Notes: a model not told the origin generated them from the letters alone. Numbered from the stretch's first letter, positions 1 through 8,529 are shown. The stretch is DNA of 64,000 bases from Tunturiibacter empetritectus (GCF_014201375.1 NZ_JACHDZ010000001.1:1033206-1097205); one strand, 5' to 3'. Made by a program: numbers and translations.

Positions 1-420
1 CAGGCTCTCCGGCACCACGCCTCCCGAGAAGATCTTCTGAATCAGGGTCAGATGAGTTCCTTCGACGGCGAATACGCTGATGTCGTTACTACCCGCGTTG
101 CAGGCGTACAGGAAGCGATGGTCGTCCCGGAGCACCAGGCCGCCTTGCGTATCGAAGTCGTCTCCCTTGCCGCTGCCGCCGGTGAAGACGCGGTCAACTG
201 CCTTCAAAGTGCCATCGTTCGCCCTTCTGAAGATGACGATCTGGTTGCGTGCGGCGATGTTGGTCATGGCGAAGACCGCGCCGGCCGGTGGTTTGGCATC
301 TTTGTCATCATCCTGGGCGTCCTGCGCGAAGCCTATGTTCGCACCGAGACTGGCTAGAACGATCACTGTGAGCGCCAACGATGAGGCGCGTCTGATGGCA
401 TATCGACTGACCTTTGACAT
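1..420 (-). CDS. Secreted beta-propeller (lactonase-like) protein, N-terminal part
   Basis: The gene starts with ATG at 420 behind an AGAGAGGAA ribosome-binding site and runs off the window, leaving 140 residues. Residues 1-33 form a signal peptide ending near 'GANIGFAQ'. A short Asp/Lys linker follows, and then propeller blades such as 'GAVFAMTNIAARNQIVIF' and 'HRFLYACNAGSNDISVFAV'. This spacing of Asn and Val/Phe strands is typical of the 7-bladed lactonase (6-phosphogluconolactonase/carboxymuconate cyclase-like) superfamily. Substrate is unknown; many secreted members in acidobacteria have no assigned activity. An OxyR-like box lies 70-100 bases upstream and the OxyR-like gene precedes it on the same strand, so redox control is possible (inference). 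Confidence 0.72.
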   Translation of the reverse strand, partial: MSKVSRYAIRRASSLALTVIVLASLGANIGFAQDAQDDDKDAKPPAGAVFAMTNIAARNQIVIFRRANDGTLKAVDRVFTGGSGKGDDFDTQGGLVLRDDHRFLYACNAGSNDISVFAVEGTHLTLIQKIFSGGVVPESL

Positions 421-488
421 AGGTGTTTCCTCTCTGAGAGAAGCTGGCAAGTCTTAGAAGTAAGATGCCCACACTATTTCCATGCATC

Positions 489-524
489 GGAGTTTATTCC
501 TATGGGCCTATAGGCAAAGCCTAT
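489..524 (-). promoter_or_regulatory. OxyR/LysR-type operator upstream of the lactonase-like gene
   Basis: Positions 510-524 read ATAGGCAAAGCCTAT, a perfect dyad that fits the ATAG-N7-CTAT half of the OxyR consensus and the general LysR T-N11-A box. A weaker partner, GGAGTTTATTCCTAT (489-503), keeps the CTAT half and lies 6 bases away; the OxyR consensus has 7. The site lies between the OxyR-like gene and the lactonase-like gene. Confidence 0.5.
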
Positions 525-596
525 GAGTGCACGGGGCATGACCTGTCTTAGATGGGAGATTTAATAATCTTGTTCTAAGCATCACTGGATGCTGCC

Positions 597-1484
597 CTAA
601 GTAGCATTCTCGGGGAGATGTGAATGTAAGAAACCGGCGAGCAATCGATGAGCTCGCGTCTGATAGCGCCCCTGCAATTCCACCAGCGCGATCGTTCTGG
701 AGGCCGATTCACCCTCGAGAGGGATGAATTTACAACCAGCATCCTCGTTGATCGGCATTTCCGGCATGATGGAGATGCCCAATCCCGCTTTGACCATGTT
801 TAGAATCGTCAGAAAGCACCCGCTCTCGAAGATGACACGCGGTTGCATGGTACCGGGGACCAAAGCCGGTAGAGCGTCACCATCTGAGCAATGGATATCC
901 GTGAGCAGTAATAACGACGTGTCCGATAGTTGATTCAGGGTTACGTGGTCACTTTCTTGAAGGGGATGATCTTTGTTGACAATTGCAAACAGGCGCTCCT
1001 CCATCAATTCGGTGGCGGACATGCCCTCAGCAGCGATCGGAAGAGGCATGATCGCTAGATCGACCGTCTCGGCTCGCAACCAATCCAAAAGCGTTGTCAC
1101 ACATTCTTCCTTGAGTTGCAATTCGATAAGTGGATGCTGTTTAAGAAAGCTCGCCAGGAGACGCGGCAGAAAGTAAGGCGAAAGTGTAGGGCTTAGTCCC
1201 AGAGTCACTCTTCCACTCTCGACCTCGACCAACTCACGGATCTCTCTTTCCGCTTCCTGTAGTTGATGGAGAATAGCAATAGCTTTAGGAAGAAAGGCTT
1301 CACCGAAGTTTGTCAGACTAATCTCGACACCTTTGCGGTTAAAGAGCTTTGCCCCGAGCTCCTCCTCCAACTTCATAACCTGGTGCGACATCGAGGGTTG
1401 GGAGACATGCTCCCGTTTGGCGGCGCGGGTAAAGCTGCGGCACTCTGCTACTGCTCGAAAGTATCGGAGTTGATGGATTTCCAT
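597..1484 (-). CDS. OxyR-like LysR-family transcriptional regulator
   Basis: 295 residues from ATG at 1484, chosen because AAGAGG lies 7 bases upstream and 'MEIHQLRYF' is the standard LysR N-terminus; the frame is open to 1511. The winged helix-turn-helix covers residues 1-60 (SFTRAAKREHVSQPSMSHQV) and the substrate-binding domain runs from about 90. The stretch 'LLLLTDIHCSDGD' aligns with the redox loop of OxyR, and its Cys is residue 199, the same number as the peroxidatic Cys of E. coli OxyR. The second OxyR Cys (208) is absent; the next Cys is residue 223 in 'FESGCFLTI'. It follows the membrane-protein operon and precedes the lactonase-like gene. Confidence 0.85.
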   Translation of the reverse strand: MEIHQLRYFRAVAECRSFTRAAKREHVSQPSMSHQVMKLEEELGAKLFNRKGVEISLTNFGEAFLPKAIAILHQLQEAEREIRELVEVESGRVTLGLSPTLSPYFLPRLLASFLKQHPLIELQLKEECVTTLLDWLRAETVDLAIMPLPIAAEGMSATELMEERLFAIVNKDHPLQESDHVTLNQLSDTSLLLLTDIHCSDGDALPALVPGTMQPRVIFESGCFLTILNMVKAGLGISIMPEMPINEDAGCKFIPLEGESASRTIALVELQGRYQTRAHRLLAGFLHSHLPENAT

Positions 1485-1553
1485 GACAAACCTCTTCGGG
1501 TTTGGATGCAAGTCGTTTGGGACTTAGTTTGCGATTCTCGCTCTCGCTGTATT

Positions 1554-2243
1554 TCAAAGTTGTTGCCTGACCCCTGCTTCATTTGCTAAGGGCTTCAACT
1601 GGTGCGCCAAGTCGCCTTCGAGAGCGGCCTTCGCTTCCTTTCGACGAAATGTCATTGCAAGCGGTTTTTGTTTGACGTCTTCCAGAAGGAAGCCCAAGCC
1701 GCTGTAGAACGCAAACGCGGCGAGCAAAAGTCCCGTCCATGCTGCGAAGAGAACTGCGCCACCACCAAATCCAAACTGGACGAAGGCACCGCCACTCGAT
1801 CGTAAAATTGCAATGGTCAAGAGAACTCCAAGCAATGGCTTTCCTGGGAATGTCACTACCGTAAGGACGATCAGGATGAGGGCCAGGAGGAGTAAAAAAA
1901 CTCCCATCGCGATACTGGTGCTGCCTGGTACGCCTGTGTAAAATTCAATTCCTTGCACCACCCATGCAGCGGCAAAGATGCCCATGGCTGTGGCTCCTCC
2001 GGAATCTCGCGAAAGGAAAGCCATGATGCACGGGATTAGCTCAAGGGGAGCGACGAAGGCCAACATCATCACCGCGAGGAGCTTTGTGTCGGCCAACGGA
2101 ATCCAGTGAAGCGCATAAGCGCTGAGCAATGCATTTCCCACTCCAAAGGCGAAGCATCCGAGGGGGAGAGCAGTGCCGTAGGGACGCACGACAATCCTTG
2201 TGATTGACTGGACATCCGCCGCTTCTGTGTTCTTATCGCTCAT
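1554..2243 (-). CDS. GPR1/FUN34/YaaH-like membrane protein (possible acetate/small-acid transporter)
   Basis: About 229 residues from ATG at 2243. Two earlier in-frame starts (2288, 2261) lie inside the preceding gene, which ends at 2254. The protein is strongly hydrophobic with about six membrane segments, and the first opens with 'LPLGCFAFGVGNALLSA'. That resembles the N-P-x-P-L-G-x-x-F signature of the GPR1/FUN34/YaaH (SatP) acetate-uptake family, but the leading Asn-Pro is not intact. The C-terminal 40 residues are hydrophilic. It closes a run of tightly packed minus-strand genes. The family call rests on the motif and topology only; it could be another small channel-like protein. Confidence 0.55.
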   Translation of the reverse strand: MSDKNTEAADVQSITRIVVRPYGTALPLGCFAFGVGNALLSAYALHWIPLADTKLLAVMMLAFVAPLELIPCIMAFLSRDSGGATAMGIFAAAWVVQGIEFYTGVPGSTSIAMGVFLLLLALILIVLTVVTFPGKPLLGVLLTIAILRSSGGAFVQFGFGGGAVLFAAWTGLLLAAFAFYSGLGFLLEDVKQKPLAMTFRRKEAKAALEGDLAHQLKPLANEAGVRQQL

Positions 2244-2253
2244 ATCTACTTCT

Positions 2254-2727
2254 TCATGCATTGCAAAAACTGCCGAGGACGGTTCCAAAGATTACGTGCG
2301 AAAGCAAAACCGCAATGGGTGTCTTAGCGCCATAGTTGAGTGCAAAAAAACCGGGTGGTTCGAGCCTGCGTGTTGCTGATGGTCCAGCCCATTCGGTCGC
2401 CATCCGTGGGTGTAGGTTGGGCATCAAAGACATACCCAGTGTGAGGACGATAGTGCCTTGAACAGCCCCGAAGAGTGCGCCTCGCCACCATGAGGGACCG
2501 CCGAGAAAATGGAAAGCCACGATGTACGGCAGGGCGAAGAGTAAACCGCTTACGATGTGCAGTCCAAAGCCCCACAGGCGAGCTTTCGATCGTGCCGAAG
2601 TAACCATTGTGCCGAGCATAAAAGGCAAGCTCATCCGAGTAAGGTGAAGTGCTTGAGTGATCGACTCGAATGTAGCTTGTGCGAGCGTCGCCATGACGCC
2701 CCAGAACAACCAGCTTTGCCAATTCAT
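2254..2727 (-). CDS. Hypothetical four-helix membrane protein
   Basis: 157 residues. The ATG overlaps the stop of the upstream GH15 gene as ATGA, so translation is probably coupled. It begins 'MNWQSWLFWGVMATLAQATF' and has about four membrane segments (approximately residues 5-25, 50-75, 80-100, 135-155). A hydrophilic loop containing 'HPRMATEW' sits before the last helix. No family is recognised. Its place in the GMC/GH15 operon suggests an accessory membrane role, which is inference. Confidence 0.6.
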   Translation of the reverse strand: MNWQSWLFWGVMATLAQATFESITQALHLTRMSLPFMLGTMVTSARSKARLWGFGLHIVSGLLFALPYIVAFHFLGGPSWWRGALFGAVQGTIVLTLGMSLMPNLHPRMATEWAGPSATRRLEPPGFFALNYGAKTPIAVLLSHVIFGTVLGSFCNA

Positions 2728-4625
2728 CTTTTAGCCTCGATCCGTTGATGTGCCGTTGTAGTCTCGATCTCCGCATCTTCTTTGCGTCGCCTTTCAATTG
2801 CAAGCGCTGCACTGATCAAGCCAATATGCGTGAAAGCCTGTGGGAAGTTTCCCAGCGCGGCGCCGCTCTTCGGATCGATCTCTTCGGCAAACAAGCCGAC
2901 ATCATTCGCGTACCGGAGGAGTTCTTCAAAGGTGTCCTCCGCTTGTTTCAGACTTCCTCCGCCCATGGCCAGATGCTCAACCGCCCAAAAGCCGCAGATG
3001 CCGAACGCCCCTTCCCCCGGAGATGTACCTCTACCGTCCGGTCGATTTCGGTAGAGGAGGGACCCGCCCGCTCCTAGCTCATTCTTGACGCGGTTGTAGG
3101 TGCCTTGCAGCCGCTCTGAAGAAGCTTCGTGGAAGTTATGGAAGGCCATGAGCAAAAGGCTGGAATCCATCTTCTCCGACCCCGGCTCGCTAGCGTAGCT
3201 ACAGATGCCGTCGTTCCAGGATTTGGTTTCGATAAAAGTGCGGATTTCATCGCGAGTCTTTTTGAACCCTTCGATCGGCCTTACTTCGATCGTCCCGGTC
3301 TCCACAAATTTAACAAGTTCGTCGAGCGCCACCCAACATAGCAGAAGAGAATGTGTATGCAAGACCTGATCGCCCCGTGGCTCCCAGATTCCCGCGTCCG
3401 GTTCGCGCCAGTGTTTGCATACGTATTTGGCGAAGTTGATTATCGTTTTTGCGGTGTCCCGGTCGAGCTTGCCTTTGCCCTTATACAGCTTTGCCGAGGC
3501 GCAAATGACCTCTCCATAGAGGTCCATCTGCACCTGCGAGCGGGCCATGTTTCCCGTCTTTACCGGGGCCGAGTGCCTGTAGCCGGAAAGGCGCGGCAAC
3601 TCCTTTTCTTCGCCCACTATATTTCCGTAGACGTCATACACCACCATCAACTTAGGTTGCGTCAGACGCGTCGCGTGAAGCATCCAGTCGACAAAGGCTT
3701 CAGCCTCAAGCTCGTGGCCGGTACCGCATAAGACATGGACTGCCAGAGAAGCGTCGCGCAGCCAGCAATATCTGTAGTCGTAGTTCTTGTCGCCACCGAT
3801 CTTCTCCGGCAGCGAGGTTGTCGCAGCGGCAACGAACGCTCCAGAAGGGGCAAAATGGAGCATCTTGAGCGCCAGGACACTTCGCAAGACGGCTTCACGA
3901 TATTCTCCGGGGTAAGAACACTTCGCAGACCACATCTTCCACCAGTCGATCGTTCGAGTGAGCGCAGCGAGTGACTCCTCAGGAAATGCGAGTGGCGCCG
4001 GCGCTTCAGTCGCGAAAGTCAGCGAGAAAGATAGTCGATCTCCCGCTTGGATATTGGCCGTACCGGTCGTACTGGAGGTATCAAGCCTAAACTCCATCTG
4101 GCTTTGTAAACGGATGACAGCGCCCGGGATGTCAACGCGAAGACCAAGCTTCCCGTTATCTTGGATATCAGATTTCTTTGTTCCATATTGCGGTCGCGGA
4201 TCGAATCGCACATCGATCTCGACCTCGCCGGTTACTCCTTCGAGGATGCGGATCAGTTCGCGCTGGGGAGAGAGGTGGCCGGATGTGAATTCTTCTCCAG
4301 CGACCGGCATGAAATCGGTCAATCGAACAGTCCCGGTCGGAGTCTCGAATGTTGTTTCGAGCACGTTTGTGCCGTGTACGTATTTTCGGCTGCTGGTGAA
4401 GGGAGCCGCGGGGCAGATCTGCCAGCTGCCCCCGTTCTCTTGCCCTACGAGAGAAGCGAACATAGAAGGGCTGTCAAAACACGGCCAGCAAAGCCAATCT
4501 ATCGACCCATCCCTCGAAACCAGCGCGGCCGAGCGGCAATCCCCAATGACTGCATAATCCTCAATTCCAAGCTGGAGGCGAGAAAGGGTGGCCGGAAGCT
4601 CTTGAATCGGCATGGATTGACTCAT
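2724..4625 (-). CDS. Glycoside hydrolase family 15 protein (trehalase/glucoamylase-like)
   Basis: 633 residues without a signal peptide, so probably cytoplasmic. The N-terminal domain opens with 'IEDYAVIGDCRSAALVSRDG' followed by 'SIDWLCWPCFDSPSMF', the hallmark of bacterial trehalase-like/glucoamylase-like GH15 enzymes. The (alpha/alpha)6 barrel follows, with 'YRYCWLRDAS' near residue 285 and catalytic-acid candidate Glu in 'GIWEPRG' near 418. A second acidic motif is 'FAEEIDP', followed by 'ALGNFPQAFTHIGLI' near 590. Members hydrolyse alpha-glucosidic bonds such as trehalose; the exact substrate cannot be read from the sequence. The ATG overlaps the GMC oxidoreductase stop by 4 bases. Confidence 0.88.
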   Translation of the reverse strand: MSQSMPIQELPATLSRLQLGIEDYAVIGDCRSAALVSRDGSIDWLCWPCFDSPSMFASLVGQENGGSWQICPAAPFTSSRKYVHGTNVLETTFETPTGTVRLTDFMPVAGEEFTSGHLSPQRELIRILEGVTGEVEIDVRFDPRPQYGTKKSDIQDNGKLGLRVDIPGAVIRLQSQMEFRLDTSSTTGTANIQAGDRLSFSLTFATEAPAPLAFPEESLAALTRTIDWWKMWSAKCSYPGEYREAVLRSVLALKMLHFAPSGAFVAAATTSLPEKIGGDKNYDYRYCWLRDASLAVHVLCGTGHELEAEAFVDWMLHATRLTQPKLMVVYDVYGNIVGEEKELPRLSGYRHSAPVKTGNMARSQVQMDLYGEVICASAKLYKGKGKLDRDTAKTIINFAKYVCKHWREPDAGIWEPRGDQVLHTHSLLLCWVALDELVKFVETGTIEVRPIEGFKKTRDEIRTFIETKSWNDGICSYASEPGSEKMDSSLLLMAFHNFHEASSERLQGTYNRVKNELGAGGSLLYRNRPDGRGTSPGEGAFGICGFWAVEHLAMGGGSLKQAEDTFEELLRYANDVGLFAEEIDPKSGAALGNFPQAFTHIGLISAALAIERRRKEDAEIETTTAHQRIEAKR

Positions 4626-6199
4626 CGCCTTTCCCCATCCTGAAGAAATTTATCGGCTGTCCGCAGGGACAGCGCCATGATCGTGAGTGCAGGGTTTGCG
4701 GGTAGTGCAGACGGGAAGACGGAGTTGTCGCAGATCCAGAGATTTGGTACGTCGAAGCTCCGGCCTGTCGCATCAACCACATTTGTATTTGGGTCTTCAC
4801 CCATGCGGCACGTCCCGATCGTGTGTGCCGACCGTTGGAAGGTCCAGATGTCGGTTGCCCCAGCGGCCTTCCAGGCGGCCGTCATGAGATCCTCGGCATG
4901 TTGACTCATACGCAATTCGTTCTCGCCATAACTGAAATGAACACGCGCCTTTTTCATGCCGAGGGCATCGCCTTCATCGGAAAGTTCGAGGAAGTTGCGG
5001 TCATCCGGAAGGCAATCGCCGTTAATTCCAATGCCTGCGACATGGTTGTACTGTTGCAAGTAATCGACGAGCGGTTTACCCCAAAGGCCGCGCCCTCGCG
5101 CCACTTGCATCGACCATGTGATCGGAACGATGCCCAGGCTTTGAGTGAGGTATCCGCCGGCGAAGTCTGCCTTTGCGGGTCGAATCGTGTCTTCGCTGAT
5201 CAGTGAAGCAGGAAAGCCTTTGTTCGGTCTGGTCTCTTCTGCGAACGTCCCCCATACCTGCGTCGCCACATGCGCCATGAAGTTTCGACCGACCTGTCCG
5301 CTGGAGTTGGCTAGCCCTTCTTTACGCCTTCCGTTGCAGTGCAAGAGGAGTCGCGGTGTCTCTACCGCTCCCGCGCACAGAAACACAGCCTTGCAGCGCT
5401 GACGAATGTTCTCATCGCCATGCCGATAGATCACGGCGCTCACTCTTCCTTGATCGTTGAGTTCGAAGTCGTGGACGAAGCATTCAGGCCGAATCTCTGC
5501 GCCAGCGGCAACGGCTGCCGGAAGATAGGTCACATCCATACTGGCTTTCGCACCGTTGCGGCAGCCCTGATGGCAATATCCCCGATTCACGCAGGCGTGT
5601 CGGGTCTCGTACCCTTCCTGCTGGTAGGCGCTAGAGACAGCAGCTACTGGCGCCTCGCTGGCGCGGAGGCCAAGTGCGCGAAAGCCTCGCTGCATCAGTT
5701 CTGCGGGTGCATTCAAAGGCACAGGCGGCAACGGATACTTACGTTCCGGGTCCCAGGGATAAAATGCCGGGCCTGAGATTCCAAGGAACCTTTCGAGCTC
5801 TTTGTAGTAGGGCCTCAGATCGTCCACGCTCATCGGCCAGTCGACACCCACGCCTAATTCAGAGTGAATCCTGAAATCACGCGGGTCAGCGCGCGGCACG
5901 AACGCTCCCCAGTGAAGCATCGAGCCGCCAACGCCTGTGCCGCTATTGTTGCCACCGAAAGCCGTCGGGGTCTGTCCGGCACTAAGCCGTTCGCCCAGCC
6001 AATAAAGCTCTGAGGCTGCAACTTCGTCAGTCGCAAAATCGCGTCCCGGATCCCAATTGCGTCCAGCTTCGAGAGCAACTATTCGCAATCCAGCCCTAGC
6101 CAGCTTCGCCAACAATGGAGCTCCACCCGCGCCCGTGCCGATCACCACGGCATCTACTTCTTCGTCGGTTCCATATCGCCGCATCGAATCAAGATTCAT
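4622..6199 (-). CDS. GMC family FAD-dependent oxidoreductase
   Basis: About 525 residues from ATG at 6199 (GGGAG close upstream); an in-frame ATG at 6184 also fits, and the frame is open to 6235. The FAD-binding Rossmann motif is 'VIGTGAGGAPLLAKLARAG' near residue 20, with 'GGSMLHWGAF' as the second flavin-contacting stretch. The C-terminal signature is 'HTIGTCRMGEDP', then 'NPALTIMALSLRTADKF'. GMC proteins oxidise sugars or alcohols. Those paired with a gluconate 2-dehydrogenase subunit-3-like protein, as here (preceding gene, overlapping), usually act as the large subunit of a periplasmic sugar dehydrogenase. No cytochrome c partner is in the window. Confidence 0.9.
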   Translation of the reverse strand: MNLDSMRRYGTDEEVDAVVIGTGAGGAPLLAKLARAGLRIVALEAGRNWDPGRDFATDEVAASELYWLGERLSAGQTPTAFGGNNSGTGVGGSMLHWGAFVPRADPRDFRIHSELGVGVDWPMSVDDLRPYYKELERFLGISGPAFYPWDPERKYPLPPVPLNAPAELMQRGFRALGLRASEAPVAAVSSAYQQEGYETRHACVNRGYCHQGCRNGAKASMDVTYLPAAVAAGAEIRPECFVHDFELNDQGRVSAVIYRHGDENIRQRCKAVFLCAGAVETPRLLLHCNGRRKEGLANSSGQVGRNFMAHVATQVWGTFAEETRPNKGFPASLISEDTIRPAKADFAGGYLTQSLGIVPITWSMQVARGRGLWGKPLVDYLQQYNHVAGIGINGDCLPDDRNFLELSDEGDALGMKKARVHFSYGENELRMSQHAEDLMTAAWKAAGATDIWTFQRSAHTIGTCRMGEDPNTNVVDATGRSFDVPNLWICDNSVFPSALPANPALTIMALSLRTADKFLQDGERR

Positions 6200-6848
6200 T
6201 CTCCCGCACCTTTGCCTTCGGCTCCCATGCCTCAACCTTGCCTAAGCCCAGTTGAACGAAGCCAGACAATGCCGCCGAGTCGGCTCCATCCGCGATCCCG
6301 CTGTACCATAACTGCGCGAGGGTTTCAGGGTGTGACATATAGATCCCCGTAACGTCGCCCCGTAGATCTTGGAACCATCGTTGCATCTGAGTCGCGCTGA
6401 GACTCGGGACATCATCGCCAGAATCAGGCTCGCCCGCCTCCATCTCTCCGCTTTCGATCACCCTCAGCGTCTGATTCTTCTTCTCTAAGGGCAATTCGGC
6501 AAAACTCGTTCGAAACTCTCTGCGGGCATATCGATCGATAGCCGCTAAGGCTCCGCGATAAGCCGTCAGATCTGGTGGAAGTTCTGAATAACGCCATCCT
6601 TTTCCCTGTCCCTCAGCCAACCGCGCATCAATGCTCAATGCGAAATCGATGGAACGGCCAGCCATCGGAACTACGCATTCCGCGAGTGCCTGGAGTATCT
6701 TTTTTTCTTCCGTCGACAGGGCCGTCTTTCTGCCTGGCTCATCTGAAGATTGGAGTCGCTTCAACAGGACCTCGCGTGTCTGAGCGCTGACGCGGTCGGA
6801 GTCAATGAGAGCTAAGTAAGAAGGATCGATTTCTTCTATTGTGCTCAT
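6189..6848 (-). CDS. Gluconate 2-dehydrogenase subunit 3 family protein
   Basis: 219 residues. The pattern 'LSTEEKKILQALAECVVPMA' at residues 45-64, then 'DRYARREFRTSFAELPLEKK', is characteristic of the small subunit (subunit 3) of membrane-bound GMC dehydrogenases. These subunits help export and stabilise the flavoprotein. No obvious twin-arginine leader is seen, which is unusual for the family and leaves the location open. The start overlaps the upstream hydrolase stop (ATGA) and its 3' end overlaps the GMC gene. Confidence 0.78.
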   Translation of the reverse strand: MSTIEEIDPSYLALIDSDRVSAQTREVLLKRLQSSDEPGRKTALSTEEKKILQALAECVVPMAGRSIDFALSIDARLAEGQGKGWRYSELPPDLTAYRGALAAIDRYARREFRTSFAELPLEKKNQTLRVIESGEMEAGEPDSGDDVPSLSATQMQRWFQDLRGDVTGIYMSHPETLAQLWYSGIADGADSAALSGFVQLGLGKVEAWEPKAKVRENES

Positions 6849-7690
6849 TGCCCTCGCCTCTCGAAATCCGGCACGATGCGATCTGCGAAGTCAGCGATAA
6901 GCTGCGCCAGTTCCTGCGGCCGTTCCATAGGCAGGAGATGAGCTGCGCCGGTCAGCACTTTCAGTTGCGCATTGGAAAGATGCGGCATTACTAGCTTCGC
7001 CTGCGCTTCAAAACCTAATGCCGGGTCTACTTCCCCTGCAATGACGAGCGCCGGTAAATCCAGTTCTCCCACGCGTTCTGACCAATCCTCTTTGCTTCCG
7101 GAATCAAGCCATGCATTCCATGCCGCACAGTTCATGCGCAACACATCAGAAACTGCGTGTGCAAAGATGTGAGACGGGAGTGTTTGGGCTGTGTTTTCTT
7201 GAATGAATTTCTCGGCATGCTTCCGATAGCTATTTCCAGGTCTCCCGAGGTTGGCCCTCATCTCAGCCCGCTTGTCGTCGCTCATGGGCTCGGGAGACGG
7301 CGGCGAAGATGCTACCAACACCAAACCTGCCAACCCCGAGAGTTCTGGGTCATTCTTGGCAAGACGTGCAACGACCAGGGAAACCTTGCCAGCCATGCTG
7401 TGTCCGACCAGTAGGAAGCGCTTGAGCTTCAGCGTTCTCAGTCGCGCCACAACGTATTCGGCCATTTGCGCAACCGAATATCCCTCGACCTCTGCCGCAT
7501 CACCGAATCCGGGCAAATCGATGCCGATGCATCTTACTCGCGGGGAAAAGGCTCCGATCACCTCTTCCCATTCCTTCCAACTCCCGCCGAGAAACGGCAT
7601 TACTACCAGGGCAAGAGTACCGGTGTCTTTGCCAAGAAATTGTTTCGGGAGCCCTTTCGTATCGAGTTCAAAAGCTGCTTGTCTTTCCAT
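6845..7690 (-). CDS. Alpha/beta hydrolase
   Basis: 281 residues, first gene of the overlapping minus-strand operon. The nucleophile elbow is 'LLVGHSMAGKVS' with Ser near residue 98. The acid is probably in 'VIAGEVDPALGFE' near 220 and the catalytic His in 'TGAAHLLPMERP' near 251. An oxyanion-type strand 'VVMPFLGGSWKEW' is near residue 31. No signal peptide is present. The substrate cannot be predicted; family members include esterases, lactonases and haloperoxidase-like enzymes. A lactonase role alongside a sugar dehydrogenase would make sense but is inference. A perfect dyad 50 bases upstream may control the operon. Confidence 0.85.
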   Translation of the reverse strand: MERQAAFELDTKGLPKQFLGKDTGTLALVVMPFLGGSWKEWEEVIGAFSPRVRCIGIDLPGFGDAAEVEGYSVAQMAEYVVARLRTLKLKRFLLVGHSMAGKVSLVVARLAKNDPELSGLAGLVLVASSPPSPEPMSDDKRAEMRANLGRPGNSYRKHAEKFIQENTAQTLPSHIFAHAVSDVLRMNCAAWNAWLDSGSKEDWSERVGELDLPALVIAGEVDPALGFEAQAKLVMPHLSNAQLKVLTGAAHLLPMERPQELAQLIADFADRIVPDFERRGQ

Positions 7691-8043
7691 ATATCCACTC
7701 TTCCTTTAGAAACAGCTCTTCGATCGAAAGTCCGACACGTTTGACACATAAGGTGTCAAATTGGTTACAAACCCCTTGACGTTGGATGCATTTTTGCGAT
7801 TAGCCAGATGTAGGAATGAATTTCTGCGCCGCGCTTTAGAGCGAAATGTAAGCACGTGCGGCATCTCAAGATCGAGGATTTAGCGACATTTCGGTCAAGG
7901 TTGTAACCCCGGGGATGGTTTGCGCGTCAGACTGTCAGCAAAACGAAGCTGTTTCCTCGCGGGAAGTAGCTAAGCGACCATTCTCATCTCGAAAACGCTA
8001 AACAGCGAGAAGCAGTTCAGTCGGTTGAGGGAGTCAACACATC
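7691..8043. other. Divergent intergenic region, 353 bases
   Basis: It separates the minus-strand hydrolase operon from the plus-strand YagU-like gene. It holds the 7740-7760 dyad and moderately AT-rich sequence up to about 7830. A GGTTGAGGGAGT stretch about 20 bases before the ATG at 8044 may be the ribosome-binding region. No RNA gene or small ORF was recognised. Confidence 0.5.
7740..7760. promoter_or_regulatory. Perfect 8-5-8 palindromic operator candidate
   Basis: TTTGACAC (7740-7747), a 5-base spacer, then GTGTCAAA (7753-7760). It sits 50 bases upstream of the hydrolase operon start. The right arm read on the minus strand contains TTGACA, a -35-like hexamer, so a bound regulator could block the promoter. 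TetR- or LysR-type factors commonly use such dyads; the factor is unknown. Confidence 0.5.
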
Positions 8044-8529
8044 ATGAACTTTCAAAGCCCGTCCCGCCGCTTCATCGCTCAAGGGCTCATCGCTGGATTA
8101 ATTGGGGGAGTGGGAGGTTCGGCAGCTAAGCTGATCGGCGAGGCCATCTATCCCCCGAGAACGCAAGGGCAAGAACCTCCTCCGGCGGTCTTGGCGGAGA
8201 AGGTCGCCGGTCATCCACTCAGTGAGACTCACAAAACGATTGCGACTCAATTCTTTCACTGGACGCTCGGAACGGGCATCGCTGGAGCGTACGGAGTGGC
8301 AGCGGAGTTTTCGCCAATCGTCACGGTGGGCTACGGCGTGGCGTTTGGCATCGCGGTCATGCTGGGCACCCATGAATCAATACTTCCCCTCCTGGGGCTC
8401 GACAAACCGCCGACGCAGCAGCCGTTGCGAGAGCACACAAGCGAGCTTGCAACCCATGCTCTTTATGGTTTTGTTGTGGAGTTCATTAGAAGGCGCCTTG
8501 TGAAGCGGTGGAGGGTTGTCGCATCGTAG
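8044..8529 (+). CDS. YagU/DUF1440-like inner membrane protein
   Basis: 161 residues. N-terminal helix 'FIAQGLIAGLIGGVGGSAAK' (residues 10-29) is followed by a polar segment with 'EAIYPPRTQGQEPPP', then further helices at about 78-95 and 98-118. The sequence is rich in Gly within helices, and the layout matches DUF1440 (E. coli YagU, linked to acid resistance). The function is inferred from family resemblance only. It stands alone, followed by a 177-base gap before the glucoamylase gene. Confidence 0.6.
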   Translation: MNFQSPSRRFIAQGLIAGLIGGVGGSAAKLIGEAIYPPRTQGQEPPPAVLAEKVAGHPLSETHKTIATQFFHWTLGTGIAGAYGVAAEFSPIVTVGYGVAFGIAVMLGTHESILPLLGLDKPPTQQPLREHTSELATHALYGFVVEFIRRRLVKRWRVVAS

